Assembly (NCBI RefSeq): GCF_963924675.1
Contig: NC_089232.1
Location: 38,401,159-38,465,158, forward strand
Source: Phocoena phocoena
Taxonomy: Eukaryota > Chordata > Mammalia > Artiodactyla > Phocoenidae
Length of the DNA stretch: 64,000 nt
Direction: 5' to 3'
The position numbers and the translations under genes are program-made. Shown here piece by piece: positions 1 to 11,065 of the stretch. Under the pieces are notes generated by a model. The model saw nothing but the letters and a program-made list of their open reading frames with translations, made no database searches and was not told where the DNA came from. Each line of letters opens with the position of its first letter. Within the stretch, counting starts at the first letter, position 1.

Positions 1-87
1 CGCGTCCAGAGCCTGTGCTCCGCAGCGGGAGAGGCCACAACAATGAGAGGCCCACATACAGCAAAAAAAAAAAAAAGAAAAGAAAAA
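1..87 (+). mobile_element. CHR-type SINE, 3' end only
   Basis: The window opens inside a dolphin-type SINE: the 'gagcctgtgctccgcag' and 'gagaggcc' tail segments are followed by an A-rich tail, then L1 ORF2 sequence. The 5' part lies outside the window. It is inserted in the L1 that follows. Confidence 0.85.
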
Positions 88-1261
88 ATCGTCCAACAAA
101 CAAAAGTCCAGGACCAGATGGCTTCACAGGTGAATTCTATCAAACATTTAGAGAAGAGCTAATACCCATCCTTCTCAAACTCTTCCAAAAAACTGCAGAG
201 GAAGGAACACTCCCAAACTCATTCTATGAGGCCACCATCACCCTGATACCAAAACCAGACAGAGATACTACAAAAAAAGAAAACTACAGACCAATATCAC
301 TGATGAATATGGATGCAAAAATCCTCAACAAAATACTAGCAAACAGAATCCAACAACACATTAAAAGGATCATACACCATGATCAAATGGGATTTACCCC
401 AGGGATGCAAGGATTCTTCAATATACTCAAATCAATCAAAGTGATACACCATATTAACAAATTGAAGAATAAAAACCATATGATCATCTCAATAGATACA
501 GAAACAGCTTTTGACAAAATTCAACACCCATTTATGATAAAAACTCTCCAGAAAGTGGGCATAGAGGGAACCTACCTCAACATAATAAAGGCCATATACG
601 ACAAACCCACAGGAAACATCATTCTCAATGGTGAAAAACTGAATGCATTTCCTCTAAGATTAGGAACAAGACAAGGATGTCCACTCTCACCACTATTATT
701 CAACATAGTTTTGGAAGTCCTAGCCACAGCAATCAGAGAAGAAAAAGAAATAAAAGGAATACAAAATGGAAAAGAGGAAGTAAAACTGTCACTGCACATG
801 GCATGATACTACACATAAAGAATCCTAAAGATGCCACCAGAAAACTACTAGAGCTAATCATTGAATTTGGTAAAGTTGCAGGATACAAAATAAAGGCACA
901 GAAATCTCTTGCATTTGTATACACTAACAACGAAAGATCAGAAAGAGAAGTTAAGGAAACAATCCCATCCACCATTGCAACAAAAAGAATACAATACATA
1001 GGAATAAACCTACCTAAGGAGGTAAAAGACCTGTACTCCGAAAACTGTAAGACACTGATGAAAGAAATCAAAGGTGACGCAAACAGATGGAGAGATATAC
1101 CACGTTCTTGGATTGGAAGAATCAATATGGTGAAAATGACTATACTACCCAAAGCAATCTACAGATTCAATGCTATCCCTATCAAATTACCAGTGGCATT
1201 TTTTCAGAATTAGAACAAAAAAATCTTAAAATTTGTATGGAGACACAAAAGACCCCAAATA

Positions 1262-1468
1262 GGGGCTTCCCTGGTGGTGCAGTGGTTGGGAGTCCACCTG
1301 CCAATGCAGGCGACACGGGTTCGTGCCCCGATCCGGGAAGATCCCACATGCCGCGGAGCAGCTGGGCCCGTGAGCCATGGCCGCTGAGCCTGCGTGTCTG
1401 GAACCTGTGCTCCGCAATGGGAGAGGCCACAACAGTGAGAGGCCCGCATACCATACACACACAAAAAA
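1262..1468 (+). mobile_element. CHR-type SINE inside L1 ORF2
   Basis: Complete dolphin-type SINE with A-box like 'ctggtggtgcagtggttg', B-box like 'gggttcgtgcccc' and A-rich tail. It is flanked by a 13-bp target duplication, aagaccccaaata (1248-1260) and aagatcccaaata (1469-1481), with one mismatch. Confidence 0.9.
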
Positions 1469-1495
1469 AAGATCCCAAATATGCAAAGCATTCTT

Positions 1496-1517
1496 TTTTT
1501 TTTTTTTTTTTTTTTGC
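1496..1517 (-). mobile_element. Tail-only retro-insertion (poly-T between direct repeats)
   Basis: About 20 T residues ending in 'gc' lie between two copies of caaagcattctt (1484-1495 and 1518-1529), inside L1 ORF2 where a single copy is expected. This is what an almost wholly 5'-truncated minus-strand SINE insertion would leave: only its A tail plus a target-site duplication. Confidence 0.6.
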
Positions 1518-3185
1518 CAAAGCATTCTTGAGGGAAAAAAGTGGAGCTGCAGGAATCAGACTCCCTGACCTAATACTATACTACAAAGCTACAGTAATCA
1601 AGACAATATGGTACTGGCACAAAAAAAAAGAAATATAGATCAATGGAACAGGATAGAAAGCCCAGAGATAAAGCCACACACCTATGGTCAACTAATCTAT
1701 GACAAAGGAGGCAAGGATATACAATGGAGAAAAGACAGTCTCTTCAATAAGTGGTGCTGGGAAAACTGGACAGCTACACGTAAAAGAATGAAATTAGAAC
1801 ACACCCTAACACCATACACAAAAATAAACTCAAAATGGCTTAGAGACCTAAATGTAAGACCAGACACTATAAAACTCTTAGAGGAGAGCATAGGTAGAAC
1901 ACTCTCTGACATAAACCACAGCAAGATCTTTTTTGATCCACCTCCTAGAGTAATGGAAATAAAAACAAAAATAAACAAATGGGACCTAATGAAACTTAAA
2001 AGCTTTTGCAAAGCAAAGAAAACTACAAACAAGACGAAAAGACAGCCCTCAGAATGGGAGAAAATATTTGCAATGAATCAACGGACAAAGGATTAATCTG
2101 CAAAATATATAAACAACTCATGCAGCTCAATACTAAAAAAACAAACAACCCAATCCAAAAATGGGCAGAAGACCTAAATAGACATTTCTCCAAAGAAGAC
2201 ATACAGATGGCCAAGAGGCACATGAAAAGCTGCTCAACATCACTAATTATTAGAGAAATGCAAACCAAAACTACAATGAGGTATCACCTCACACCAGTTA
2301 GAATGGGCATCATCAGAAAATCTACAAACAACAAATGCTGGAGAGGGTGTGGAGAAAGGAGACCCCTCTTGCACTGCTGGTGGGAATGTAAATTGATACA
2401 GCCACTATGGAGAACAGTATGGAGGTTCCTTAAGAAGTAAAAGTAGAATTATCATATGACCCAGCAATCCCACTACTGGGCATTTATCCAGAGAAAACCA
2501 TATTCCAAAAAGATACATGCACCCCAATGTTCATTGCAGCACTATTTACAATAGCCAGGTCATGGAAGCAACCTAAATGCCCATCGACAGATGAATGGAT
2601 AAAGAAGATGTGGTACCTATATACAATGGAATATTACCCAGCCATAAAAAGGAACGAAATTGGGTCATTTGTAGAGACATGGATGGATCTAGAGACTGTC
2701 ATACAGAGTGAAGTAAGTCAGAAAGAGAAAAACAAATATCATATATTAATGCATATATGTGGAACCTAGAAAAATGGTACAGATGAACCTGTTTGCAGGG
2801 CAGAAATAGAGATACAGATGTAGAGAACAAACATATGGACACTAAGTGGGGGAGAATGGTGGGAGTGGTGGTGGTGGTGGGATGAATTGGGAAATTGGGA
2901 TTGCCATATATACACTAATATGTATAAAATAGATAATAAGAACCTGCTATATAAAAAAATAAATTAAATAAAATTCAAAAAGAATGAGAGAAAAGATAAA
3001 TACTGCACTAGCTATACTAGGTCATAAGACCATTAAAGAACTATTGGAAAGGCTGTAAAATGTACGATGAGAGATAACAGAGTTATAAAAGTTGAGGAAA
3101 AGAATATACAAACATATTTAATTATTTGCAGCTTCAAAGCAGAGCACATTTCAGTTATATAGGTGTTCAAAAGAAATACAACTCA

Positions 3186-3515
3186 GGGACTTCCCTGGTG
3201 GTGCAGTGGTTAAGACTCCACTTGCCACTGCATTGAACACGGGTTCGAACCCTGGTCTGGGAAGATCCGACATGCCGCGGAGCAACTAAGCCCGCGCGCC
3301 ACAACTCCTGAGCCTGGGCTCTAGAGCCAGCAGCCACAACTGCTGAGGCCCATGAGCCTAGAGCCTGTGCTCCGCAACAAGAGAAGCCACCGCAATGAGA
3401 AGCCTGCCCACAGCAAAGGAGAGTGGCCCCCGCTCGCCGCAGCTAGAGAAAGCCCGCGTGCAGCAACAAAGATCCAACACAGCCAAAGATAAAAATAAAA
3501 TAAATAATTAAACTT
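3186..3515 (+). mobile_element. CHR-type SINE, long form
   Basis: Starts 'gggacttccctggtggtgcagtgg', has a B-box like 'gggttcgaaccc', then the longer body of the form with 'agcaactaagcccg' and 'actagagaaagcc' segments, and an AAAT-rich tail. Confidence 0.9.
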
Positions 3516-3539
3516 ATAAAAAGAAAAGTAGTATCTTCT

Positions 3540-4290
3540 ATCCATAATAAGGCAAAAACTAGAAACTTCTCAAATCCCTAACAACAGTAGAATGGATAAG
3601 CATATTGTGATATATTCAAACACTGGTGTATTCAGCAGGAGTTGGCAAATTTTTCCTATAAAGGGCAGACAGTAAGTATTTTAGGCTTTGCCAATCATCC
3701 CGTCTCTATTGCAGTTACTTAATGCTGCCCTTGTAGAGCAAAAGCAACCACACACTTTATTATGGACACTGAAACTTGAATTTCATATAATTTTCGTGTG
3801 CCACAAAAAAATTCTTTTTCTTAAACCATTAAAAAAAAAGTAGAAACTATTCTTAGCTCACTGGCTATACAAAAAGAGGCAGGAGACCAGATTTAGCCTA
3901 TGGGGCATAGTTTAGTGACCCGTCCTCTACAGCAATAAGAATGAATGACTCTACAACTATATGCAATAATGCTGAATCTCATAAACATGTTGAGTGAAAG
4001 AAACCAGACACAAAAGTATGTACTATAAGATTCCATTTATATAAAGTTCACAAACAGGCAAAACTAAACTATGGTATTACAAGTTAGGAAAGTGCTTCCC
4101 TTGGAGGTGGGTGCCTAGTGACAGGAAGAGGGCATAAGGAGGGCTCCAGAGTGCTAGGAGTATTTGGTTTCTTGATCAGGGTGCTGGTTATATGGGTATG
4201 TTCAGTTTGTGAAAATTCATTAAGCTGCACACATGTGATTTGTATACCTTTCTTTATGTATGCTATATTCAATTAACAAGTGTCTAAAAA
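3540..4290 (+). mobile_element. Old L1M 3'-end fragment, split by a DNA transposon
   Basis: 3540-3635 and 3926-4290 match the end of an L1M ORF2 and its 3' UTR (patterns such as 'gtagaatggataag' and 'gtgaaagaaaccagacacaaaagt'). The two parts are separated by the MER1-like element at 3636-3925. Confidence 0.65.
3636..3925 (+). mobile_element. hAT-Charlie, MER1-like nonautonomous element
   Basis: Begins 'caggagttggcaaattttt' and ends '...catagtttagtgaccc', the terminal pattern of the family in which 'ggcaaactttttctgtaaagg' is followed by 'attttaggcttt'. The family name is from memory. Confidence 0.55.
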
Positions 4291-5069
4291 TAAAATTTAA
4301 GTGTTCTTTCTAGGGAACTAGCTGAAAAGCCAGAAAAGATACAAAGGTCCACTGACTTTAGGGACAGATAATTAAAGAGATCTAAAGAAGAGTACATCTC
4401 ATGTATGATATATGTATAGGAGTGGAATCCTCAATAGAAAAATTAAGTCACTTTATATCTCTATACCAAGAAATTTATTATATACCAAGCAAATCTGGAT
4501 GGTAAAAAAATAACATACTAGGAGATTTCGTTCTAAACATGAAATTTATATAAGATTAATATGTTAACATCTATCACCTTGATTTTAAGTAAAATCTAGT
4601 GGTTTTCTTAAAAGAAAATCAAAGATACTAATGACTTAAGATTCATTATCCCAGGGAAGTGTCTGTCATTGACTTTAATGGATCAAAAAAGATTATTAGA
4701 GGTGAAGGGGAGGAAGTACATAAAAAATGAATACATTTTCTGCCACCATTCCTTTATGCACATATTCTTGTTTACTGTCAGGAAATCACAGCCCCTCTTC
4801 AGTGTAAGGTTCAGGAGGCAGGAAAATTGTCAGTTTGGTTCATTCATATTTCCAGTGCCAGGCACAGGACCTGGGACATAGCAGGTACTCAATAAATGTT
4901 TGTTTGAATAAACAAACATATTTTAAATAAATGATAAATGATTTGTAAATGTTTGATTATTTCTTAATTATCAAATATAATATATGCTATGTAATATATG
5001 CTCAGGAAAAACATATCGGAAATTTAAGGATTTCATAAATGGTAGCTTCTTTGTATAGAAATAGGTCTA
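4291..5069. other. Gene-free stretch with an L2-like scrap
   Basis: AT-rich intron sequence without coding signal. 4820-4925 has the look of an L2 or MIR-age fragment ('gtgccaggcacaggacctgggacatagcaggtactcaataaatg'-type wording, in shorter form). Confidence 0.4.
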
Positions 5070-5330
5070 TAGGGACTTCCCTGGTGGTCCCTTGGTAAAG
5101 AATCCACCTTCCAATGCAGGGGACGCGGGTTCGATCCCTGGTCAGGGAACTAAGATCCCACATGCCACGGGGAAACTAAGCCCGTGAGCCACAACTACTG
5201 AGCTCGTGTACCTCAACTACAGAGCCCACACGCTCTGGACACCACATGCCACAATTAGAGAGAATCCCGCACGCTGCAATGAAGAGTCCGTGCGTGGCAA
5301 CAAAGATCCCAACTAAGTCCCAACTAAGAC
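5070..5330 (+). mobile_element. CHR-type SINE
   Basis: Head 'gggacttccctggtggtccc' and B-box like 'gggttcgatccctgg', followed by the middle-length body. The usual A-rich tail has been replaced by the GGAA/GGGA tract that follows. Confidence 0.9.
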
Positions 5331-5632
5331 CCGAAAGGAAGGAAGGAAGGAAGGGAAGGAAGGAAGGGAAGGAAGGAAGGAAGGAAGGAAGGAAGGAAGG
5401 AAGGAAGGAAGGGAGGGAGGGAGGGAGGGAGGGAGGGAGGGAGGGAGGGGGCAGGGAGGGGGGAGGGAGGGGGAGGGAGGGGGGAGGGAGGGGGAGGGGG
5501 GAGGGAGGGGGAGGGAGGGGGAGGGAGGAGGAGGGAGGGAGGGAGGGAAGGAAGGAAGGAAGGAAGGAAGGAAGGAAGGGAGGAAGGAAGGAAGGGAGGG
5601 AGGGAGGAAGGAAGGAAGGGAGGAAGGAAGAA
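5331..5632 (+). repeat. Polypurine GGAA/GGGA microsatellite, ~300 bp
   Basis: Unbroken purine tract of ggaa units grading into ggga/gggga units and back to ggaa. It abuts the SINE 3' end, so it probably grew from the SINE tail. The open frame across it is an artefact of a stop-free repeat. The central G-runs could form quadruplexes and the tract could form triplex DNA. Confidence 0.95.
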
Positions 5633-5794
5633 CTCTATAGAAAATTGTGGAAGAAATCAGATGTCATGACAGAGGACAGTATCTTTCAGAGATAATCCCA
5701 TACTGGCATATAAAAACATTAAATTTAATCATGCACACATAACACAACCCATACCAAAATTTCTACAATTTAGTATCATATGGCTTTCTTTTTT

Positions 5795-6004
5795 TTTTTT
5801 TTTTTTTTTTTTGCGGTACGCGGGCCTCTCACTGTTGTGACCCCTCCCATTGCGGAGCACAGCCTCCGGACGCGCAGGCTCAGCGGCCATGGCTCACGGG
5901 CCCAGCCGCTCCGTGGTATGTGGGATCCTCCCGGACCGGGGCACGAACCCGTATCCCCTGCATCGGCAGGCGGACTCTCAACCACTGTGCCACCAGGGAA
6001 GCCC
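5795..6004 (-). mobile_element. CHR-type SINE, dolphin form
   Basis: Minus strand: poly-T, then 'gcggtacgcgggcctctcac' to 'ccaccagggaagcc'. Flanked by the 16-bp duplication tatggctttctttttt (5779-5794 and 6005-6020). Confidence 0.95.
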
Positions 6005-6332
6005 TATGGCTTTCTTTTTTAAAAAAGGAACTAGTTGAAACATAAATTTTTATTAAAGATGAACCTTAAAGGAAGTTAAAATTTATAAAAATTACATTCT
6101 AAATTAAAACAAAGCCAAAAGAAGGAGGTGTTTTATTATGACCAAAAGCCCCTGACTTTTTATATTTCTGTAGTTTATAAGGATTATAAACTAGGATCCA
6201 TTCTAGCAGAACACATTATTTATGCCTTTCTTAAGGCATTTACCATATAATACAGGATTCTTTAAGACATGGACTATCACATTCACCTTTGTGTACAGAG
6301 CAGGGTATAGCACATTAGGGACTCAATAAATA

Positions 6333-6452
6333 CAGTTGTCCCTTGGTGTCCACAGATCACAGATGCTCAAGTCTCTTATATGAAATGGCATAGTACAGTT
6401 GTGCTTCTGTATCCTCTGATGCAGAAGCCATGAATAAGCAGGACTGACTGTA
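6333..6452. mobile_element. Tigger/MER2-like short remnant
   Basis: Starts 'tacagttgtcccttggtgtcc', contains 'atgctcaagtc' and 'atgaaatggcatagtac', ends 'gactgactgta'; this resembles a MER2-type Tigger nonautonomous element with TA flanks. Family from memory. Confidence 0.5.
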
Positions 6453-6789
6453 TTTGATAGGTAAATCAAAGATAGAAATTTTCTTTAAAAATATTCCTAC
6501 CCAGGAACTCCTTCAACCCAAGTCAAGTTTTCAGACCTAGAATAGTTGCTTTGAGATAGGAGAACCAAAAAAAGGTCTTCAATTAATATGCATTTTACTC
6601 TAAACAAAGAAAGAAAGGAAAAAAACTTACAGAACACCTCATTACAGGTCATTTGAACCTATTCACATAATCTGCAAATTCTAGCTGGTAATGTGCAGTT
6701 GCTGCTTTATCATGTGATGTCCAGTGACATAAAAAATATAACATCAAATAGTTGTTTGCCAATCCTTCAGAGATCTCATGAGTTATTAT

Positions 6790-7030
6790 CTTAATTCCCA
6801 AAAGTGAGGGAGGGGCAAGATAGGGGTTGGGGATTAATAGGTACAAACTATTATGTATAAAATAAATAAGTTACAGGATATATTGTACAACACAGGGAAT
6901 ATAGCCAATATTTTATAATAACTATAAATAGAGTATAACCTTTAAAAATTGTGAATCACTGTGTTGTACACCTGTAACTTATATAATACTGTACATCAAC
7001 TATATCTCAGTTAAAAATATATTATAAAAT
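6790..7030 (+). mobile_element. L1 3' UTR fragment
   Basis: 'ggtacaaactattatgtataaa', 'cacagggaatatagccaatatt' and 'gtaacttatataatactgtacatcaactatatctc'-type wording, the 3' end seen in other copies here (e.g. 52270-52470). Confidence 0.8.
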
Positions 7031-7918
7031 TAAATTTTTAAAAATCATCAATGAAATTAGTAAAATTTACTTACACAAAACCTAAAGAACTGTAGCAAAA
7101 GGAATCTGTTTACAAAGCTTTAAGTTTTCCAGAAAATGATATTACTAAATTCAGTATATCAAACAAAATATTTAGACTTCTTTTGGATAAGAAATTCTTA
7201 TTGTTGAGTGGCCAACTTTGTTTTCTGAACTAGAACAATTCAAGAGAAAGAACATTTTAAACATTACGTTGTTTCCAACATATCTTATGAGCGTGACTAG
7301 CAAGCCAATATTCTACTGCCATCTAAAGTAGAAAAAGAGAATTACTGCTTATAGTTAAGACAGAAAACAAATGAATCCTGAAAATATGATAGAATAAGTC
7401 AAATGTTTTCAGTCTATCCTATTCATGTCTCCTGATCTAAACATTTTAAGACCAGATATTTTGCATCCATTTTTTATACTCAAGTTAATTTCTTATTACT
7501 TAATATTTACTGTCCAAAACGTATACAGGTGAAGTTCGTTCTTAAACTGACTCAAGTATCAAAAAGATACTACTTTACATACTTTTCTCCATTTGTAAAG
7601 AAAGGCCAATACCAGATTTTAAAATATCTTACACAGTAAAATTTTTTATCATTATATAATAAATCCAAAAACTCTACTTCAGAGACAAGAAAGCTCGATA
7701 TTTAAAAGCATTATGGCTTTTTCACAACTGGCTTCTCCACTGCGTATATGCCACAAGAGAAATTTCAAAAGAAAAGCTGGTAAAACCATTCTTTGACAAC
7801 AATAACAAAATCACTAATGGGCAGTGACCTCGAGTCATTTTGTGAACTTGATACCAAATTCACTTTTAAGCCTCTGCTTTTACCATATGTACTTTCCACA
7901 AAAGTTTCCAGGTTATTG
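7031..7918. other. Gene-free unique intron sequence
   Basis: AT-rich, no coding pattern and no repeat I recognise. Confidence 0.5.
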
Positions 7919-8370
7919 GGGCTTCCCTGGTGGCACACTGGTTAAGAACCCGCCTGCCAATGCAGGAGACACGGGTTCGAGCCCTGGTCCGGGAAAATCC
8001 CAGATGCTGTGGTGCAAATAAGCCCATGCACCACAACTACTGAGCCTGCGCTCTAGAGCCTACGAGCCACAATTACTGAAGCCTGCACCACAACTACTGA
8101 AGCCCACACTGCCTAGAGCCCTCACACTGCAACTACTGAGCCCATGCGCCACAACTACTGAAGCCCACGCACTCTAGGGCCCGTGTGTCACAACTACTGA
8201 GCCAGTGTGCTGCAACTACTGTATGCCTAGATCCTGTGCTCCACAATAAGAGAAGCCACCGCAATCAGATGCCCGCTCACCACAACGAAGAGTAGCCCAC
8301 GCTCACTGCCACTAGAGAAAGTCTGTGCGCAGCAGCGAAGACCTAACACAGCCAGAAGAAAAAAATACAT
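7919..8370 (+). mobile_element. CHR-type SINE with internal tandem expansion
   Basis: About 440 bp, longer than the ~320 bp of comparable copies. The segment 8030-8225 repeats an 'acaactactga' module about seven times with divergence, where other copies have about three. Head and tail are normal. Confidence 0.9.
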
Positions 8371-8445
8371 TTTCAGAAATATAGAGTCAAATTTTTTAAA
8401 AGCCAAATGCAGAAAATTATGTATTGTATGCTCCCCCTTGTTTTT

Positions 8446-8650
8446 GTTTTTTGTTTTTTGCGGTACGCGGGCCTCTCACTGTTGTGGCCCCTCCCGTTGC
8501 GGAGCACAGGCTCCGGATGCGCAGGCTCAGCGGCCATGGCTCACGGGCCCAGCCACTCCGCGGCATGTGGGATCCTCCCGGACCGGAGCACGAACCCGTG
8601 CCCCCTGCATCGGCAGGCGGACTCTCAACCACTGCCTCACCAGGGAAGCC
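8446..8650 (-). mobile_element. CHR-type SINE, dolphin form
   Basis: Minus strand, from a T-rich tail and 'gcggtacgcgggcctctc' to 'caccagggaagcc'. Imperfect flanking duplication around 'ccccttgttttt' and 'ctccttgtattt'. Confidence 0.9.
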
Positions 8651-8689
8651 CCTCCTCCTTGTATTTTAAAAAAGAGAGGAGAGGCTGAT

Positions 8690-9545
8690 GGTGATGGGGT
8701 TGTGGACATTCTACCCCAAATTATGGCACCTTGGCATACTGAGTATCTTAAGGTGAAGTAATTTAAGAAAAGGAAGAGGAGGAAAGTCACCCTGACCTCC
8801 TCACCAACCTTCTCCCCAAAATAGGTCATAAAACCCTCATGTGAGAGGTGCCCTCACTATACACAGAGGAATGGAACGTCCATTCTTATCTCGCAAAACA
8901 AAGGAATGCCAAGAAGAAGCCTACAAACAGGCCTTGCTAAATTCCCTCAGTTTACTACAATTACTTCATATTCCTTAACCTATCCTATTTCTCCATGAAC
9001 TGTCCACTCTTCATCAAACATATCATAAAATACTCAGGTCTGTTTCTTTGGGTTTTCATTTCCTCCTGAAGGCTCCCTTGTCACATAAAACTTATATTAA
9101 ACAAATTTGGACACTTCTCGGGGCTTCCCTGGTGGCACAGTGGTTAAGAATCTGCCTGCCAATGCAGGGGATACGGGTTCTAGCCCTGGTCCGGGAAGAT
9201 CCCACATGCCACGGAGCAATTAAGCCCGTGCGCCACAACTACTCAGCCTGTGCTATAGAGCCCACAAGCCACAACTACGGAAGCCCACGCACCTAGAGCC
9301 CATGCTCTGCAACAAGAGAAGCCACTGCAATGAAAAGCCCGTGCACCGCAACGAAGAGTAGCCCCCACTCACCGCAACTAGAGAAAGCCCACACGTAGCA
9401 ACAAAGGCAGCCAAAAATAATAAATTAATTAAATAAATTTATTTTTTAAAAAATTTGTACACTTCTCTCCTGTCAATCTGTCTTTGTCAGTTTAAATTTC
9501 AGACCTGGCCAGGAATCCCAAGAGAGTCAAGGAAAAACTTCTTCC
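8690..9545 (+). mobile_element. LTR of an old endogenous retrovirus, split by a SINE
   Basis: 8690-9119 and 9451-9545 together match, by eye, the LTR copy at 28205-28660: 'accccaaa.tatggca.cttggca' near the start, 'aggtcataa.accctcatgtgagaggt' in the middle, 'cacataaaacttatattaaa' near the end. No retroviral coding sequence is attached. Confidence 0.65.
9120..9450 (+). mobile_element. CHR-type SINE, long form, inside LTR
   Basis: Flanked by the 17-bp duplication aaatttggacacttctc (ending 9119) and aaatttgtacacttctc (9451-9467), which fixes both ends. Confidence 0.95.
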
Positions 9546-9645
9546 TTTCCTACATTGGCTAAATATAGGATATTGTCCATATCAAAACAAAACTCTTGGA
9601 AATTAAAAACATGATCTAATGAAAAATTCAATTAAAAGGCTAGAA

Positions 9646-9763
9646 AGGGGACTTCCCTGGCGGTCCAGTGGTTAAGACTCCACGCTTCCACTGCGGGGGG
9701 TGTGGGTTCAATCCCTGGCCGGGGAACTAAGATCCTGTATGATGTGTGGTGCAGCCAAAAAAG
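9646..9763 (+). mobile_element. CHR-1-like short SINE
   Basis: Short form ending soon after 'ggggaactaagatcc'. Flanked by the exact 12-bp duplication aaaaggctagaa (9634-9645 and 9764-9775). Confidence 0.95.
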
Positions 9764-10373
9764 AAAAGGCTAGAAGGCAAAGTTGAGAAATCTACCAAAC
9801 AGTAGAAGAAAAAACAAATAAACGAAAAATAGAGAAAATAAAATTTGAGGATTCAGTCTAGAAGGTCTAACATTTGAAAAATCAGAGTGCTAGAAAGAGA
9901 ATAGAGAAAAAAAGAGATAAGAAAATAACCAACCTAAATGTCCACTGACAGATGAATAGATAAAGAAAATATGGTACATGAAGAAGATATGATACAACGG
10001 AATACTACTCAGCCATAAAAAAAGAACAAAATAATGCCATTTGCATCAACATGGATGCAACTAGAGATTATCATACTAAGTGAAGTAAGTCAGAAAGAGA
10101 AAGACAAATACCATATGATATCACTTATATGTAGCATCTAATATGACACAAATGAACCTATCTATGAAGCAGAAACACACTCATAGAGAACAGACTTGTG
10201 GTTGGCAAGGGGGAGGGGAGGTGGGGGAGGGATGGACTGGGAGTTTGGGGTTAGTAGATGCAAACCATTACATATAGAATGGGTGGATACCAAGGTCCTA
10301 CTGCATAGCACAGGGAACTATATTCAATGTCCTGGGATAAACCATAATGGAAAAGAATATAAAAGAGAATGTA

Positions 10374-10719
10374 GGGCTTCCCTCGTGGTGCAGTGGTTAA
10401 GAATCCACCTGCCAATGCACAGGACACGGGTTCGAGCCCTCGTCCAGGAAGATCCCACATGCTGCAGAGCAACTAAGCCCGTGCGCCACAACTATGAGCC
10501 TGCACTCTAGAGCCCATGAGCCGCAACTACTGGGCCCATGTGCCACAACTACTGAAGCCTACGCACCTAGAGCCCATGCTCTGCAACAAGAGAAGCCACC
10601 ACAATGAGAAGCACGCACATCGCAATGAAGAGTAGCCCCAGCTCACCACAGCTAGAGAAAGCCCGCGCGCAGCAACGAAGACCCAAAGCAGCTAAAAATA
10701 AAATAAATAAATTTATTTT
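10374..10719 (+). mobile_element. CHR-type SINE, long form (first of a pair)
   Basis: Flanked by aaaagagaatgta (10361-10373) and aaaaaagaatgta (10720-10732). AAAT-rich tail. Confidence 0.93.
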
Positions 10720-10734
10720 AAAAAAGAATGTATA

Positions 10735-10946
10735 GGGCTTCCCTGGTGGCGCAGTGGTTGAGAGTCCGCCTGCCGATGCAGGGGACACGGGTTCGTGCCC
10801 CGGTCTGGGAAGATCCCACATGCCGCGGAGCGGCTGGGCCCATGAGCCGTGGCCACTGAGCCTGCGCGTCCGGAGCCTGTGCTCCGCAACGGGAGAGGCC
10901 ACGACAGTGAGAGGCCCGTGTACCACAAAAAAAAAAAAAAAAAAAA
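10735..10946 (+). mobile_element. CHR-type SINE, dolphin form (second of a pair)
   Basis: Flanked by the exact 14-bp duplication aaaaagaatgtata (10721-10734 and 10947-10960). It used the downstream target duplication of the previous SINE as its own target. Confidence 0.95.
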
Positions 10947-11065
10947 AAAAAGAATGTATATATATATACACACACACATATATATGTATGTATAACTGAG
11001 TCACTTTGCTGTACAGCAGAAATTAACACAACATTGTAAAACAACTATACTTCAATTTAAGAAAA

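Larger units (their letters stand above)
88..2985 (+). mobile_element. LINE-1 3' half (ORF2 RT to 3' UTR), defective
   Basis: Plus-strand L1. The reverse transcriptase palm region reads through about 795 (motifs [23 protein letters not shown]), but a roughly 4-base deletion with substitutions near 798-806 removes the FADD catalytic motif and shifts frame. ORF2 then continues in several frames (thumb, Cys-rich C terminus with CWRGCG and HCWWEC near 2335-2395) to about 2768. A G-rich 3' UTR follows and the element ends in an AT-rich tail near 2985. Three insertions disrupt it: the SINE at the window start, one at 1262-1468 and a tail-only insertion at 1496-1517. It cannot encode active enzyme. 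Confidence 0.9.
9930..11065 (+). mobile_element. L1 3' end carrying two SINEs
   Basis: End of ORF2 ('tactactcagccataaaa', 'gtgaagtaagtcagaaagag') and G-rich 3' UTR up to 10373, resumed after 10947 through 'gctgtacagcagaaattaac' and 'ctatacttcaattt'. A short TA/CA run (10957-10990) lies in the UTR. Confidence 0.9.

Noticed and set aside
15..806. 263-residue reverse transcriptase frame as a possible gene or retron/virus polymerase
   Set aside because: It is L1 ORF2 with its catalytic motif lost, in a 5'-truncated, SINE-split copy.
5246..5695. 149-residue open frame rich in Gly, Glu, Lys, Arg
   Set aside because: It is a translated GGAA/GGGA microsatellite joined to a SINE; purine repeats lack stop codons in this frame.
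7919..8225. Direct repeats suggestive of a CRISPR array
   Set aside because: Units are diverged SINE modules without constant spacers, in a vertebrate genome.
10567..11004. Open frames of 80-145 residues with '[26 protein letters not shown]'-like text, shortened here, recurring across the window
   Set aside because: The same peptides recur at every dolphin-type SINE on either strand; they are SINE translations, not a protein family.
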